Source: Apium graveolens (Eukaryota; Streptophyta; Magnoliopsida; Apiales; Apiaceae). From it: DNA of 64,000 bases. This document shows, one piece after another, positions 1-11,971 of this stretch; the first letter of the stretch is position 1; every line of letters begins with the position of its first letter. The stretch spans positions 231,669,792-231,733,791 of the forward strand of contig NC_133649.1 of NCBI RefSeq assembly GCF_009905375.1, written 5' to 3'. Made by a program: the position numbers and the translations under genes. The notes beneath the pieces are model-generated. The model ran no database searches. It saw only the letters and a program-made list of their open reading frames with translations, and had not been told where the DNA came from.

Positions 1-89
1 TCTAATATATATAATTTATTTTTAACAAGAAAAATATACTCGTAAGTCATATTTGGTTCGGGTGATTATAATTGCGGATAATAATCGGA

Positions 90-189
90 NNNNNNNNNNN
101 NNNNNNNNNNNNNNNNNNNNNNNNNNNNNNNNNNNNNNNNNNNNNNNNNNNNNNNNNNNNNNNNNNNNNNNNNNNNNNNNNNNNNNNNN
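90..189. other. Assembly gap of 100 N
   Basis: This is a run of N of round length 100, which usually marks a scaffold gap of unknown size. Reading frames crossing it are artefacts. Sequence on its two sides need not be adjacent in the genome. Confidence 0.98.
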
Positions 190-1048
190 AAGAGTCCGAA
201 AAAATTCCGAAAATGGGAACTGAGGCACATGGTGATCAGTGGAGCGATCAGCGAGTCAATTTTGATTCTAAAAATTATTTTAACTATAAAAATGATTATG
301 TGCTTATGTGCTTATGTGTATTATGTGGTTAATCGGGTCTTATCTGCTAATATGTAATATACAAGTCAGTCATAAACGCATGAGTAGATAATAGGAACGA
401 TGTGAAGCCGATTCAAGATGCCATTGAAGTACGGACTAACTTAACCAGTCCATTTGTGCTAACAGAAGCTAAGCCCACAAGGCAGGTTGAGTAGGTGATA
501 GACGAAGGTGATTTAATTGCAGTGAGTCGCGCAGAAGGCAAGTTTCTCTCCTATTTTATTTTCAGAATAGTGATATTTCCTTCAAATTCTTATCGCGCTG
601 GCACTCTTTTGACTTTCTTGTTCATATTTCATTTCGACTCTTAATTTATCCTTTTCATTTGACTTTATTATTCATATTCCAATTGCTACTCACAATTGTT
701 GATATATTCTGGTGATTAGAATATATCAAATCATACTGATTGTTCCGATTGCTATTCTAGGGACTGGATAATAATACTTTGGGGATTAAGTTTACTTAAT
801 CCTAAGGACCGGGACATAACCAGTGCCTTGAGATGGGCCGTAGTGCCTGGGTACCCGACGGGATAAAAAATTATTAATAATTATAATTATTTTACATTCT
901 TCTAAATTTTTAACACTTTATTTTTAAAATTAATTTATTATCGTAATATTTTCTCAAAATTTCTTTTCTGACATATTTTTCTAAATTTTCCATCTTTTTA
1001 TTTTCTTTAAAATTTCTCTTTGACTACCTTCCAAAAATATGATATGAT
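190..1048 (+). repeat. Gypsy-LTR-like fragment, cut by copia-1
   Basis: No coding sequence is seen. An AAG|GCAAGT site at 535-543 matches the motif shared by the gypsy LTRs in this window. A GC-richer stretch near 800-870, with repeated gtgcctgggtaccc-type words, resembles the middle of those LTRs. The fragment stops at the copia-1 target site and probably continues at 8246. Its own LTR ends are not visible, so family and orientation are inferred. Confidence 0.4.
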
Positions 1049-1053
1049 AATAC
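1049..1053. repeat. Left target-site duplication of copia-1 (AATAC)
   Basis: The 5-bp AATAC immediately before the 5' LTR is repeated exactly at 8241-8245 after the 3' LTR. This shows that both element ends belong to one insertion. Confidence 0.93.
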
Positions 1054-2613
1054 TGTTAGTGTTTGACCCTAGAGACAACACTATGATATTTTAGTTTAAG
1101 ACATTAGGATTATTAATGTTTTGTTCTATCGATTATTCTATTTATAATTTAGTAATTTTTTATTTACTACGATATAAATGTTAGATTAATAAATGTCCTG
1201 GGAATATGATATGCAATTCTATATCTCTTAGTACGTGACTTAGAAATGAGATTATGAGAATAGTATCAATATTCCTAAAGGTCCCTAGTCGAGTATTATT
1301 ATTAAGGGACAATAATAATGCGTTAAGACTGGTGTATTTTTTGACTGATGATCACATCTCATTGATCATAGGTATAGTGATACTAAAGTCAAAAACACAG
1401 GCAGATGTATATGTATATGGTGCTGGACAGACCCAATGTGAGATTCTACATGTCTGTTGTGTCATAAGTAATTCTCACAGTGATAATGATGTAATGGTCC
1501 TTAGACTTGAAGTCATTATATTTCTATACGAGAATTAATATACATTGATTCCATTAAAAGTTATCCTTGACCGGGTAATGATAAAAGTGGACATTAGGTA
1601 TATTATGAATCGTATGAGAAATATGAATGATCTAGATGAGATTTAACCCTCCTATTTTAGGAGTAATATTATTGGCCTTTTGTGTGAGCTAGACTATGAA
1701 ATGCGTGGCCACGCTCAAATGTTGATTTGATATGATAGTCTACTCATTGATCAAGTAAACTTGGATTAAACTATGATGAGGATGACACATTACATGCCTC
1801 TAGTCTAGTCTATAATATTTGGTTAAAAGGGATTATATTACATTGTACATTATTCACAAACGGTTTAATCGATCACCGATTCAATTATTATTACTTGGGT
1901 AGCAATGATGTATTACTAGATGCCACTCATTGTTTACGATTTTAAATTAGATTTAAAATTTGTTGCGAACGTAATAATAACCTATAGGGTCACACACTAA
2001 GAATGCTTGAAGGATTATTTAATTTAAATTGGATTTAAATTATATTAAAGTAATTCGAATTATTTATAATATTAATTAAGTATGACTTAATTAATTAAAT
2101 AAATATTGATATTCGAATTTACTAATATTAATTATTAAATTTATTTGTTAAATAATTAAGTGAGACTTAATTATAATACAAATAGGATTTTCAAATTAAT
2201 AATAACTCCTAATTAGTTAAGAGTTATAATTCGTTTTTCTACTCTCTATATAATATCTCTTGTGTGGCTGATTTTTGTAAGAAAAAGGACTTTTACTAAA
2301 ACTCTAGCCACCAAGATAAAAGAGGGAGAGAGCAAGAAGAAACGAGTTTGTGCTAGTACACATCCAATCCTTGAGTTCAAGCATTCGTGTGGATACCGAT
2401 AGAGCGTAGATCGTGAGAGCGGGATGCGTGGTGATTGAACAAGCTTTGGATCTCCATTAATCAACCAATTGGTAAAGCTTCTTAAGGTAAACAATCTGAT
2501 CTACACATTAAATATATGTTTTTCGCATGGATCCTGCGGCGAGTTTCGAAAATTCTGTTTTTTTACACTTTTAATTACTGTTTCCGTTACGTTTATGTGG
2601 TCGAAACCCTTCA
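1054..2613 (+). repeat. 5' LTR of copia-1
   Basis: It begins TGTTAGTG and ends CTTCA. It aligns along its whole length with 6686-8240, with only scattered differences. A TATA-like TATATAAT at about 2247-2254 is a probable promoter, also present in the 3' copy near 7874. The LTR is about 1560 bp and has no coding content. Confidence 0.93.
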
Positions 2614-2614
2614 A

Positions 2615-2626
2615 TGGCATCAGAGC
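2615..2626 (+). other. Primer-binding site of copia-1, tRNA-iMet type
   Basis: TGGCATCAGAGC starts two bases after the LTR end. It differs by one base (C for T) from TGGTATCAGAGC, the usual complement of the initiator methionine tRNA 3' end in plant LTR elements. Confidence 0.88.
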
Positions 2627-4580
2627 TACTTGCGAAAAGTGTTTAATTCGTTTATGTGTTTACCAGTTTTATGATGATAACATGTATACAATATTTCATG
2701 AATGTTATGTATGCGATTTTGTATGTTTTACATGTTGTTATGTATATATATATACGTATGTATATATATTTTGAATATATGATATTCATTAGAGTTGTAT
2801 AATAATATGATGATTATATAATCTGTATATATACTGATATATACATGTTTTGTGTTTGTTCTTATTATAAGAATCGTATTTGATACGATTTTGAATCGGA
2901 TGCAAGTAAATTTGATGAAATCTGGGCCTGTTGTCCGATTTTTGCGAACGAATATGCTATTTCATATAGAATCGAGCGTCTGAGTAAAACTGATAACTAA
3001 ATCTATCATCGACTGATCTGTAAGACGTTTGACGTCGTTTAGACCCTGTAATCTGCGATTTAATGTTATCAGATTTAATTTCGAATTTTCTGATTTTTGC
3101 TATATTTAGTTTTTATGATTAGATCATGATGGGTATGATATGTTAAGATCATGTTATGTGTTTTAACATGTTATTATGTGTTAATTGAGCATGGTGGATG
3201 GTTATGGCTTATGACCTTAGGTTAATGGTTTTGTTTTTTTTTTAAATACGGCTTGCATGTCGTTTCATCTTTTAATTATTAAATCTCGAATGTAACTCGA
3301 GTTCTTAGTGTAAGTATATTAGATTGGTTTTTATTTTTCATTCGTGTAATGTACATCAAGACATGAAGATTTGAAGATCAAGGAAGGGTAATCTCACATG
3401 GAGGTCATCCAAGGAAGCATAACAAGAAATAAGACATGTAATAGTTAGCCTGTATTTATTTTTCACCTTAGATTGACCTTGATCTTTTTCATTAGCTTGA
3501 TGAAGATCACATAGGATAAAGCCATAACCAACCACGTTTATTTATTGTACTTTACATATATATGAGCATATGATGAATGTATGTGTAGAGTAGTTTATAA
3601 AGATGCACACTTAATTAGATTGAGGATATATGTATTAGATACGACACCCATGCCATGCTTTCTAAACAAGATAAAATCTGTAACGACTCAAGATTTTAAA
3701 ATGAATAAACGATTATGAGATTCTCGTGTTTATGAAACACGGAATAAAAAAAAATTCTTTATTTCTGCCATGGGGCGATTTTGCCAAAAGCGAGTTCTTT
3801 GAACTTGTAAGGTTGTGGGTTTTAAGCGAGACCAGTTGTGACTCCCTCACTACCTGGAAATCAAACCATTGAAGAATATTGATTTGAAGTATTTTATTCA
3901 AGGAAAAATTGGGAATCTCTTTATGATGGGATCATGATCGTTTTAAAATTAACAAAACCCTAAAGTTAATATTAAGTTGATCAGATGCCTTCCAATGAGT
4001 CCAATGCGTTAACCCCTAGATCGACCAGGAGTGGGTTCGCCAAAGCGAAGTACTCCTATCTATCGTGGGAGATGTGTTGAAGTATATTGATACTTTTTGA
4101 CTATTGGATTTGACTTAACTAAGTTATCACAATAGGATTGTGAACTTAGAGGCATAGAGTTTGGCTAGATTTATTAGATAAATATGAACAAATGTTGCTC
4201 CACAAAGCTATCCAAGAGTTATATAGTTGATATAATTGACAAATGTTGTCTACCTAAATAATCATGTTTTAGGAGAAAAGCCAAAGCTGACCTAACGCGT
4301 GGTGAAATATGGATCTTGGCTCACTAGAAAGGATACAGAAGATATTTTTTCCGAATTAATAGTTAGGGCTATTGATTTGATAAAAATAGTGGGAGATATA
4401 TATTGTGAATATATATATATATATATATGAATAATCACTTGAACATAATTTAATGATCATATGTAGATTAATTCATTTTATGCACTTTAATATTGTAGAT
4501 ATCAAATGACAAATAACTTCTCTATGTAATAGTCCTTGAGAAGGACAAGCTGACATTAAATAATTTCCACAATTGACACG
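2627..4580 (+). other. Copia-1 untranslated leader, no recognisable gag
   Basis: About 1.95 kb between the primer site and the first pol remnant is AT-rich and has no long reading frame. I could not find a gag domain, zinc knuckle or protease active site. A (TA)n microsatellite lies near 4410-4430. Either gag has decayed beyond recognition or it was deleted. Confidence 0.6.
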
Positions 4581-4589
4581 AGAACTTGA

Positions 4590-5057
4590 GGACTGTCCTC
4601 AGTGGAATAGAGATTCTGAGAGGAGAAATCGTACCTTGTTGGACATGGTGCGATCGATGATGAGTCAAGCGGATCTTCCAATCAGTTTCTAGGGTTATGC
4701 TCTAGAAACGGCTGCATATACACTTAACCAAGTTCCAACCAAAGCGGTTCAAAATACTCCGTATGAGATATGGACTGAAAAACGTCAAAGCATGTCATTT
4801 ATGAAAATTTGGGGACGTGAAGCGTTTGTAAAATGTTTAGCCTCTGACACGACCAAAATTAGATAGATGCTATTTTGTGGGATACCCAAGTGAGACTACG
4901 GTATAGTTTTTATAATCCTTCCGAGAACAAAGTGTTTGTTGCTCGAGCCGCTGTATTTCTTCAGAGAGAACTACTTTCTAAGAAAATCAGTGGGAGGATA
5001 ATACATCTCGATGAAGATCGAGAACCACATGATAACATTGAACCAGAGTTGGAATAA
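4590..5057 (+). pseudogene. Copia-1 integrase C-terminal remnant
   Basis: One reading frame, with stops and small shifts, gives SERRNRTLLDMVRSMMSQAD, then ALETAAYTLNQVPTKAVQ and TPYEIW. These are hallmark motifs of the core and C-terminal part of Ty1/copia integrase. The last part (4875-5057) reads FYNPSENKVFVARAAVFL, the linker before reverse transcriptase. The HHCC zinc finger and the first catalytic Asp are not visible upstream. It is non-functional. Confidence 0.8.
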
Positions 5058-5165
5058 GATCAGGATGTACATCAAAATGTTGAAAGTAATCATTTCCAAG
5101 AATCACATGTTATTCTTAGATCTAGTAGGATTCACCATGAGCCCGGGAGAAATTATGAATTTCTT

Positions 5166-5814
5166 TTGACTCAAGATGGTGATATGATGCTTACGGATAA
5201 TGATAAGCCTCTCACCTACCAAGATGCTATAAACAGTTCAGACTCCAAGAGATGGCTAGAGGCCATGAAATCCGAGATGGAATCCATGTATCAAGTTAAA
5301 GTACTGACTTTAGTTGATCCACTCGAAGGGGTAAAACATATAGGGTGCAAGTGGGTTTTCAAGAAGAAAACTGACATGGATGGTAAAGTACAGACTTATA
5401 AGACGCGACTTGTGGCAAAAAGGTTTCAAACAAATTCATGGTATAGAGTATGATGAGACATTTTCATCGGTTACTATGGTCAAGTGTATAAGGATTTTGT
5501 TAGCAATAGTTGTTTACTTTGACTATGAGATTTTGCAAATGGATGTCAAAACTGCTTTCTTAAATGGGAGCCTTGAACAAGATGAATATATGATACAACC
5601 TGAGGGTTTTATCGATCCAAAGTTTGTTAAGGTAGTTTGTAAGTTGCTTCTATCTATTTATAGATTGAAGCAAGCCTCAAGGAGAATGAATATTCATTTT
5701 GATGAAACGGTCAAAGAGTTTGGTTTTATTCAAAATGAAGATGAACCATGTGTTTACAAGAAGGTTAGTGGGAGCCATGTGATATTCCTAATATTATATG
5801 TAGATGACATATAA
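5166..5814 (+). pseudogene. Copia-1 reverse transcriptase remnant
   Basis: This is the palm and fingers of a Ty1/copia reverse transcriptase. The first part reads YQDAINSSDSKRWLEAMKSE and GCKWVFKKK. An extra A in the A-run near 5420 shifts the frame, and the second part continues with FDYEILQMDVKTAFLNG, the SIYRLKQASR segment (canonical LYGLKQAPR) and LYVDDI. The active-site YVDD near 5797-5808 is intact, but a stop follows two codons later. The frameshift and terminal stop make it inactive. Confidence 0.88.
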
Positions 5815-6670
5815 CAAATATGGAATGACATACCTTCTCTACAGGCTGTTAAGACTTGGTTGAGAAATAGTTTCTTGGTGAAAGACTTATGCGATTCTAT
5901 CTATATATTAGGGATCAAGATCTATAGAGATAGATTGAAAAGATTAATCGACCTAGTCGGAGTACATACATTGATAAAGTATTACATCATTTTATGATGA
6001 AAGAGACAAAGAAAGGATATGTTTCGATGTCTCATGGGATAGTGATCTCAAAAGATAATTGCCCCCTAAATCATTAGATGATAATGGCCGTTTGAGAAAG
6101 TTCCAGATGCATCAACAATTGGATCTATAATGTGTACAATGATATGTATTTATCCTGATGTTTTGTATGCTTTGAGCATGACGATCAGATACCAGTCTAA
6201 TCCAGGTGAGGGTCACTTGATAGTTTTCAAGAATATTCTTAAGTACTTAAAGAGGACTAAAGATTTATTTTTTGAAGTATGGAGAAGATAGGGAACTGGT
6301 TGTAAAGGGTTACACTGATACTAGTTTCTGAACCTAATTTTTGGAAAGACAAGGATGATTACGAATTTATGTATGTTTTGTGTTTTGTCTAAATATAATT
6401 GATGTTAGCTTGAATAGTTCACAGCAAGAACATTGATGATTCTATGGAAGCCGAATATATTGATATTTTTTTTAAAATAGCCATGAAGACTGTTTAGACA
6501 TGTCCTTAGGCAATATCGCCTTATTAATGAGATTAATGATTAAGGAGATATAAATGTAAAGTGCATAGTAATGATAGTGTTGCAGACCCACTGACTAAGG
6601 CTTTGTCACAGCAAAAGTACAATGGTCATACTAGTTCCATGAGTATTACATACATGGGTGATTGGCTCTA
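5815..6670 (+). pseudogene. Copia-1 RNase H and pol 3' remnant
   Basis: Short pieces in changing frames recall the end of copia pol: VVKGYTDTSF near 6300 (canonical GYTDAS) and SSQQEH near 6420 (canonical KSSKQE). There are many stops and indels. The region ends at the polypurine tract, as expected. Individual domain limits are approximate. Confidence 0.7.
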
Positions 6671-6674
6671 GTGC

Positions 6675-6684
6675 AAGTGGGAGA
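6675..6684 (+). other. Polypurine tract of copia-1
   Basis: AAGTGGGAGA immediately precedes the 3' LTR (one T between), the standard position for second-strand priming. Confidence 0.85.
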
Positions 6685-6685
6685 T

Positions 6686-8240
6686 TGTTAGTGTTTGTGT
6701 CCTAGAGACAACACTATGATATTTTAGTTTAAGACATTAGGATCATTAATGTTTATGTTCTATCGATTATTCTATTTATAATTTATTAATTCTTAATTTA
6801 CTGCGATATAAATGTTAGATTAATAAATGTCCTTGGAATATGATATGCAATTTTATATCTCTAAGTAGGTGACTTAGAAATGAGATTATTAGAATAGTAT
6901 CAATATTCCTAAAGGTCCCTAGTCGAGTATTATTATTAAGGGACAATAATAATACGTTAAGAATGGTGTGTTTGTTGACTGATGATCACATCTCATTGAT
7001 CATAGGTATAGTGATACTAAAGTAAAAAACACAGACATATGTATATGTACAAGGTGCTGGACAGACCCAATGTGAGATTCTACATGTCTATTGTGTCATA
7101 AGTCTCATAGTGATAATGATGTAATGGTCCTTAAACCTGAAGTTATTATATTTCTATACGAGAATTAATATACATTGATTCCATTAAAAGTTATCCTTGA
7201 CCGGGTAATGATAAAAGTGGACATTGGGTATATTATGAATCGTATGAGAAATATGAATGATCTAGATGGGATTTAACCCTCCTATTTTAGGAGTGATATT
7301 ATTGGCCTCTTCTGTGAGCTAGACTATGAAATGCGTGGCCACGCTCAAATGTTGATTTGATATGATAGTCTACTCATTGATCAAGGAAACTTGGATTAAA
7401 CTATGATGAGGATGACACATTACATGCCTCTAGTTTAATCTATAATATTTGGTTAAAGGGATTATATTACACTGTACATTATTCAGAAATGGTTTAATCG
7501 ATCACCGATTCAATTATTATTACTTGGTTAGCAATGATGTATTACTAGATTCCACTCATTGTTTACGATTTTAAATTAGATTTAAAATTTTTTGCCAACG
7601 TAATAATAACCTATAGGGTCACACACTAAGAATGCTTGAAGGATTATTTAATTTAAATTGGATTTAAATTATATTAAAGTAATTCGAATTATTTATAATA
7701 TTAATTAAGTATGACTTAATTAATTAGATAAATATTGATATTCGAATTTACTAATATTAATTATGAAATTTATTTGTTAAATATTTAAGTGAGACTTAAT
7801 TATAATATAAATAGGATTTTCGAATTAATAATAACTCCTAATTAGTTAAGAGTTATAATTCATTTTTCTACTCTATATAATATCTCTTATGTGGCTGATT
7901 TTTGTAAGAAAAAGGACTTTTACTAAAACCCTAGCCACCAAGACAGAAGAGGGAGAGAGCAAGAAGAAACGAGTTTGTGCTAGTACACATCCAATCCTTG
8001 AGTTCAAGCATTCGTGTGGATACCGATAGAGCGTAGATCACGAAAGCGGGATGCGTGGTGATTGAACAAGCTTTGGATCTACATTAGTCAACCAATTGGT
8101 AAAGCTTCTTAAGGTAAACAATCTGATCTACGAATTAAATATATGTTTTTCGCATGGATCCTGCGGCGGGTTTCGAAAATTCTATTTTTTTACGCTTTTA
8201 ATTACTGTTTCCGTTACGTTTATGTGCTCGAAACCTTTCA
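6686..8240 (+). repeat. 3' LTR of copia-1
   Basis: It begins TGTTAGTGTTTG and ends TTTCA, followed directly by the right AATAC duplication at 8241-8245. It matches the 5' LTR closely, with scattered substitutions and short indels, so the insertion is not brand new. Confidence 0.93.
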
Positions 8241-9433
8241 AATACAGGCAAATAAAAAGTTCCTTATTAATATTTTTCAGAATTTTCTATTCAATTCAAA
8301 AAATACTTTAATTCACCTTTCAAAAATTTGCTACTTTCTAAACTTTCTCTTAAGCCAAAAAATAATTTATATTTTAATTTATCTTTCAAAGATTTATTAG
8401 TTTCTAAACTTCTTTTTGAAGTCAAAAAATATTTCAATTTACCTTTCAAAGATTTACTAATAGAATGAAAGTAAAAATTCTAGTTTACAACTTTCCTAAA
8501 CTTTCTTCGAGTTTAATTTTTTTTAGGGTGGTCAAAAAAATAATTAATCTTGCACAACAAGTCAAAAAACAATTATAAAGTCATGTATATGAATCATTAC
8601 ATCGAAATATAAAATTATAAAATGAGGAGTTTATTATTGACAAAGAGTTTATACATATCGAGTGTTCCAAGTCGCCTCCTTCCATTTATTCATAAATGTT
8701 TGTATATATATGTGTATGTGTAAGTGTTGTTTCTGAATTAAACTCTTAATTTTATGATTATTTCTTAATGTATGGTGTGACTGAAGTTGTGAATGTACTA
8801 ATTTTTGTATTTTATGATTTGTATTTCAGCTTGCAAGTCAAAGGGGTCTGGTGTTAGGCTTCATTTGAAGGTACTACTGGCTCAAAATTAATAGTTTCGA
8901 TGACAAGAAAATCGTAGAAGAGTTAAGTAAAAGCTGATAATTTTTCTCCAAAGTCGTCATCATCTTCTCATGCTAACTCTAGGTTGACAAATATGATTCT
9001 CGAAGATGATTTTCTCGCCTGCTATCAAGTGTATATCGTCTGCTATCAGTTGCTAACTTTTAAACATTTTAGATTCAAAAAAAAATTAAATTTGTTCGCA
9101 AAAAGGACAAAACAAATAATTTTTCAATTTAAACTATTGTATTTATGTAATAAACAAATAAATATTATATAGTTCATTCTATATATATTAATTATTTTTG
9201 TAAAGAAAAATGGGATATAATCGGATATTTTAAAGAAAAAAATAATATCAATTGAGGGCCCACGAGCCACTAGTGTTTTATGCCTTTGAACTCCAATTCG
9301 ATAAAATCCCATAATATTTTTGTTAGGGTATCAAATTAATCTAGCTTATTTGTGTATTTGTTAATTGTAATTAGTTATTATATGTTGTATTTCAAACTAT
9401 AAAATCTATACATATGCTTGTACACAAATATTA
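8241..9433. other. AT-rich intergenic or old LTR DNA, no gene seen
   Basis: The first five bases are the copia-1 target duplication. After that there are loosely repeated blocks of roughly 60 bp built on ttcaaagatttacta and ttctaaact words (about 8290-8520), then AT-rich sequence without a coding signal. It may be the continuation of the 190-1048 LTR-like fragment. The short open frames here have no recognisable content. Confidence 0.5.
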
Positions 9434-9655
9434 TGAAAAATATCAAGAGAAAATGCACTACATTTAATATATTACTATAATATATATAATATATGTAAGA
9501 AAAGGGACTAGATGCAATAGAGGAGAATACTAAGAAGTATCATTTTATTTAAAGTATGTCTTAAGCATATACAAAAAGCCTTTTTATAGGCCATCAAATA
9601 TGAGTTACTAGGCAATTGAAAAGTCAAAGGTCATCCATCTTTTCATTTCATAACA
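9434..9655 (-). repeat. 3' LTR of an Ale-like Ty1/copia element
   Basis: On the minus strand it begins TGTTATGAAATG directly after a polypurine tract (plus-strand ctcccccttgg, 9656-9666). A TATA-box-like TATAAAAA lies near 9581-9588. Its 222-bp length suits the short LTRs of Ale/Retrofit-type copia elements. The inner end (9434) is placed by the TG/CA rule and is less certain than the outer end. Confidence 0.75.
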
Positions 9656-9770
9656 CTCCCCCTTGGATGACTTATATCAACATCATGCCTTGTTAAAATC
9701 TTATTAGGAAAAATTCAGGGGCAAAAACCCTAGTGAAGGAAAAAGAGTACATGAATTGTACAAATAAGAG
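9656..9770 (-). pseudogene. 3' internal end of the Ale-like copia element
   Basis: Minus-strand sequence between pol and the 3' LTR includes the polypurine tract CCAAGGGGGAG. It is cut at 9771-9775 (TATAC) by gypsy-1. The same element resumes at 18667 with the RNase H tail. Confidence 0.72.
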
Positions 9771-9775
9771 TATAC
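9771..9775. repeat. Left target-site duplication of gypsy-1 (TATAC)
   Basis: TATAC precedes the 5' LTR and is repeated exactly at 18662-18666 after the 3' LTR. Confidence 0.9.
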
Positions 9776-11957
9776 TATAACAACTCATATATCTTTATAC
9801 TATTTAAATGTGTCATTGTTGATTAATAACCAAATAAAATATGTGTATTGGTTTTGACCGCTATGTGTTATTTTTTTATAATCTATGTGTGATTTATGGT
9901 GCACAGGGTTGTTCGCTTAATTAATTATTGAGTAGTACTGAATTGTTTTCACCTTTAAAAGTCGATTTAATGCAACTTGATTTGCATAAATATTTGGAAT
10001 GTCTCTAAAATATTTTTTATGGTTTTATAATTATAAAAATTATTTTTGGGATTTTATAAAAGTTAGAAATCAATATTTCATCAATTATTTAGCCATGTAT
10101 GATTTTATGATTGCATTTATATGTAAAATCCGTACTTAATTCCAGAATTCTTCAAAAATTATGAAACTCATATTTATTTAAGTTTGGAATATTCCGAGAA
10201 TTTTAAAATTATTTTAGAAATTTCGGAATGGTGATTTATTGTAGTTGTTGTTGTTGTGAAATTTATGTTGTGATGTCGAATTGCTTCGACTGGTTAGACG
10301 ATAAACAAAGGAAGTGCTGCCCGATTTCCGGGAAATCAAACTACAAAAATACGGAAGCGTATCCGGTAATTATCGGGAGGTCGAGCAAATATATAGATAT
10401 ATATACCTTTTATACGAAACTCGATTGTATGTTGTGGTGGAATAATTTTCTAAAATCGATAACCCTGATTTCGTAAAATTACGAGACGTATTTTCTGGAA
10501 ACGAACACCGAACCGATTTTCGGGAACGTGAGCCCTAATTGTTGTGTGTGTTATTATAATATAAATAAGTACGAGTCGGGATGTGTTATTGTATGGGTAG
10601 GTTGTTAGTGAAGATACGTTAAGCATACCTGGTCATCTAATGTAGGGTATCTGGACTCTGTAGGTTCTAGTTGAAGGACTCCAGAAGTGATATCGAAATA
10701 AAGCTGACCTAGTGATCGGTCGATAAGTCGGATCCAGGATAGTCTGATAGTAAGGCGATAAAGCAGAGCGTCCAAGTCAGTCTAAGGTCAATCGGTATTA
10801 GTTGTAAAGCTCTGCAAGGCAAGTACCCCTGACCATACTCTTGTGGTTCAGTATATATGAGTAATTGTTTTTTTATTCTCGTAATGGAACAGAAACATTT
10901 TAAGGTACGTATCCCCTGTATTTGAAAATGTTGTTTAAAATTATGTTTTGGGGAAAAGTAACTTCTGGAAGCACCTACCTCTAAACGTGATTAAAATGGA
11001 AAGAAGTTTTGAATAGTGTGTTGTGACAGAATGGTTTTAAAAAGAGATATGTGACAGTGATTTTGGAAACTGGATAAGAGAAGGTTTTGATCCACCTATG
11101 TCGTGGAATGTTTTTATCCACCTATGTCGTGGAACTTTGGAAAGAGTAAAAAGGGAATTCAGTTGATCTATTGGAATTGAGTAGGTGTAAGTGGCTAATT
11201 CGGTTGGGCGCTATATTTGACCGATTAGTCCATCGCTGGGGAAAAGACCTAGCTAGTCTTTTCCCAAGTTCCGGAACACATTCTTTATTCTGGATGACCG
11301 TTAGTCGCTGTCCGGTGAGGGTAGACTAATCAACTATCTTCACATGTTGAACATCCAATAGATTTGATTGATTCAGTTTTAAACTTGTTTAACAAATCAA
11401 CTTGTTGAGACAGATGATTTGAAAATGAAATAGCATGCTAAGATTTAACTTTGGTATTTACACACAGCACACTACTACGTTTGTTTTGTTGATAGCATGC
11501 AAGTTTTGAATATCTAGTTTATAAATTTTTACCATGTGTTGCAAATGAGCTATAATCTCTGTTCATGTCACTGTTTTATCATAAACTATTTTACTTGTTA
11601 TTCATATAGTGGTATTGCTGAGCAAATGTTTGCTCACCCTGGAAGAATGTTTTATATATGTATTGCAGATGCCTAGGAGATTCTTCCGTGATAGTCGGGA
11701 AGAGTTTTTGTTACTTCCGTGTCAGGCTTCTCTGAGGTAGTTGTGTTGAACCAAAGATGGTCTATTGAGTTGTTGTATTAAGTTAGTTGTGTCAGATTGA
11801 CTTGTGTAAGTTGGTGTTGTAATAGTTGTAACCTTTATACCTAAACCTGGAAAAGATCCTGGTAAAAGGGTCGTGGTTATATTTTATCATTGAATTATTT
11901 ATCTTATGGTTGTTGTTAATGACGTCAACCCCTGACCCCGGGGTTGATGCCGTCACA
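9776..11957 (+). repeat. 5' LTR of gypsy-1
   Basis: It runs from TATAACAACTC to CCGTCACA. It contains AAG|GCAAGT (10816-10824), CTCAC (11633-11637), an acceptor-like TTGCAG before ATG at 11669, a second donor-like GAG|GTAG at 11737, a TGACGTCA palindrome (11920-11927) and a CCCCGGGG palindrome near the end. A 20-bp word ccacctatgtcgtggaa is repeated near 11095 and 11120. Compared with the 3' copy it lacks about 46 bp near 10727. It also lacks the CT-rich leader block present in the gypsy-2 and gypsy-4 LTRs. Confidence 0.92.
10819..11668 (+). other. Predicted GC-AG intron within the gypsy-1 5' LTR
   Basis: The donor is AAG|GCAAGT, the consensus for plant GC donors. The acceptor is TATTGCAG, followed at once by ATG (11669). 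A branch-point-like CTCAC lies about 32 nt before the acceptor. The following exon candidate, 11669-11736, ends CTGAG|GTAGTT. In the 3' LTR the donor persists (17519-17524) but the acceptor has become TTGCAA. This is inferred from motifs only; no transcript was seen. Confidence 0.55.
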
Positions 11958-11959
11958 GT

Positions 11960-11971
11960 TGGTATCAGAGC
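11960..11971 (+). other. Primer-binding site of gypsy-1, tRNA-iMet type
   Basis: TGGTATCAGAGC lies just past the LTR end (CACA, then GT). It matches the initiator methionine tRNA complement used by most plant gypsy and copia elements. Confidence 0.92.

Larger units (their letters stand above)
1054..8240 (+). mobile_element. Complete-ended Ty1/copia retrotransposon, decayed (copia-1)
   Basis: This 7.2-kb element has two LTRs of about 1.56 kb, both TG...CA, a primer-binding site, a polypurine tract and a perfect 5-bp target duplication. The domain order integrase, reverse transcriptase, RNase H is that of Ty1/copia. Every domain is broken by stops or frameshifts, and no gag or protease is recognisable between the leader and the integrase remnant. 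It cannot be autonomous. It is inserted in older LTR-like DNA. I did not assign a lineage. Confidence 0.93.

Noticed and set aside
72..332. Frames crossing the N gap on both strands
   Set aside because: They rest on undetermined bases.
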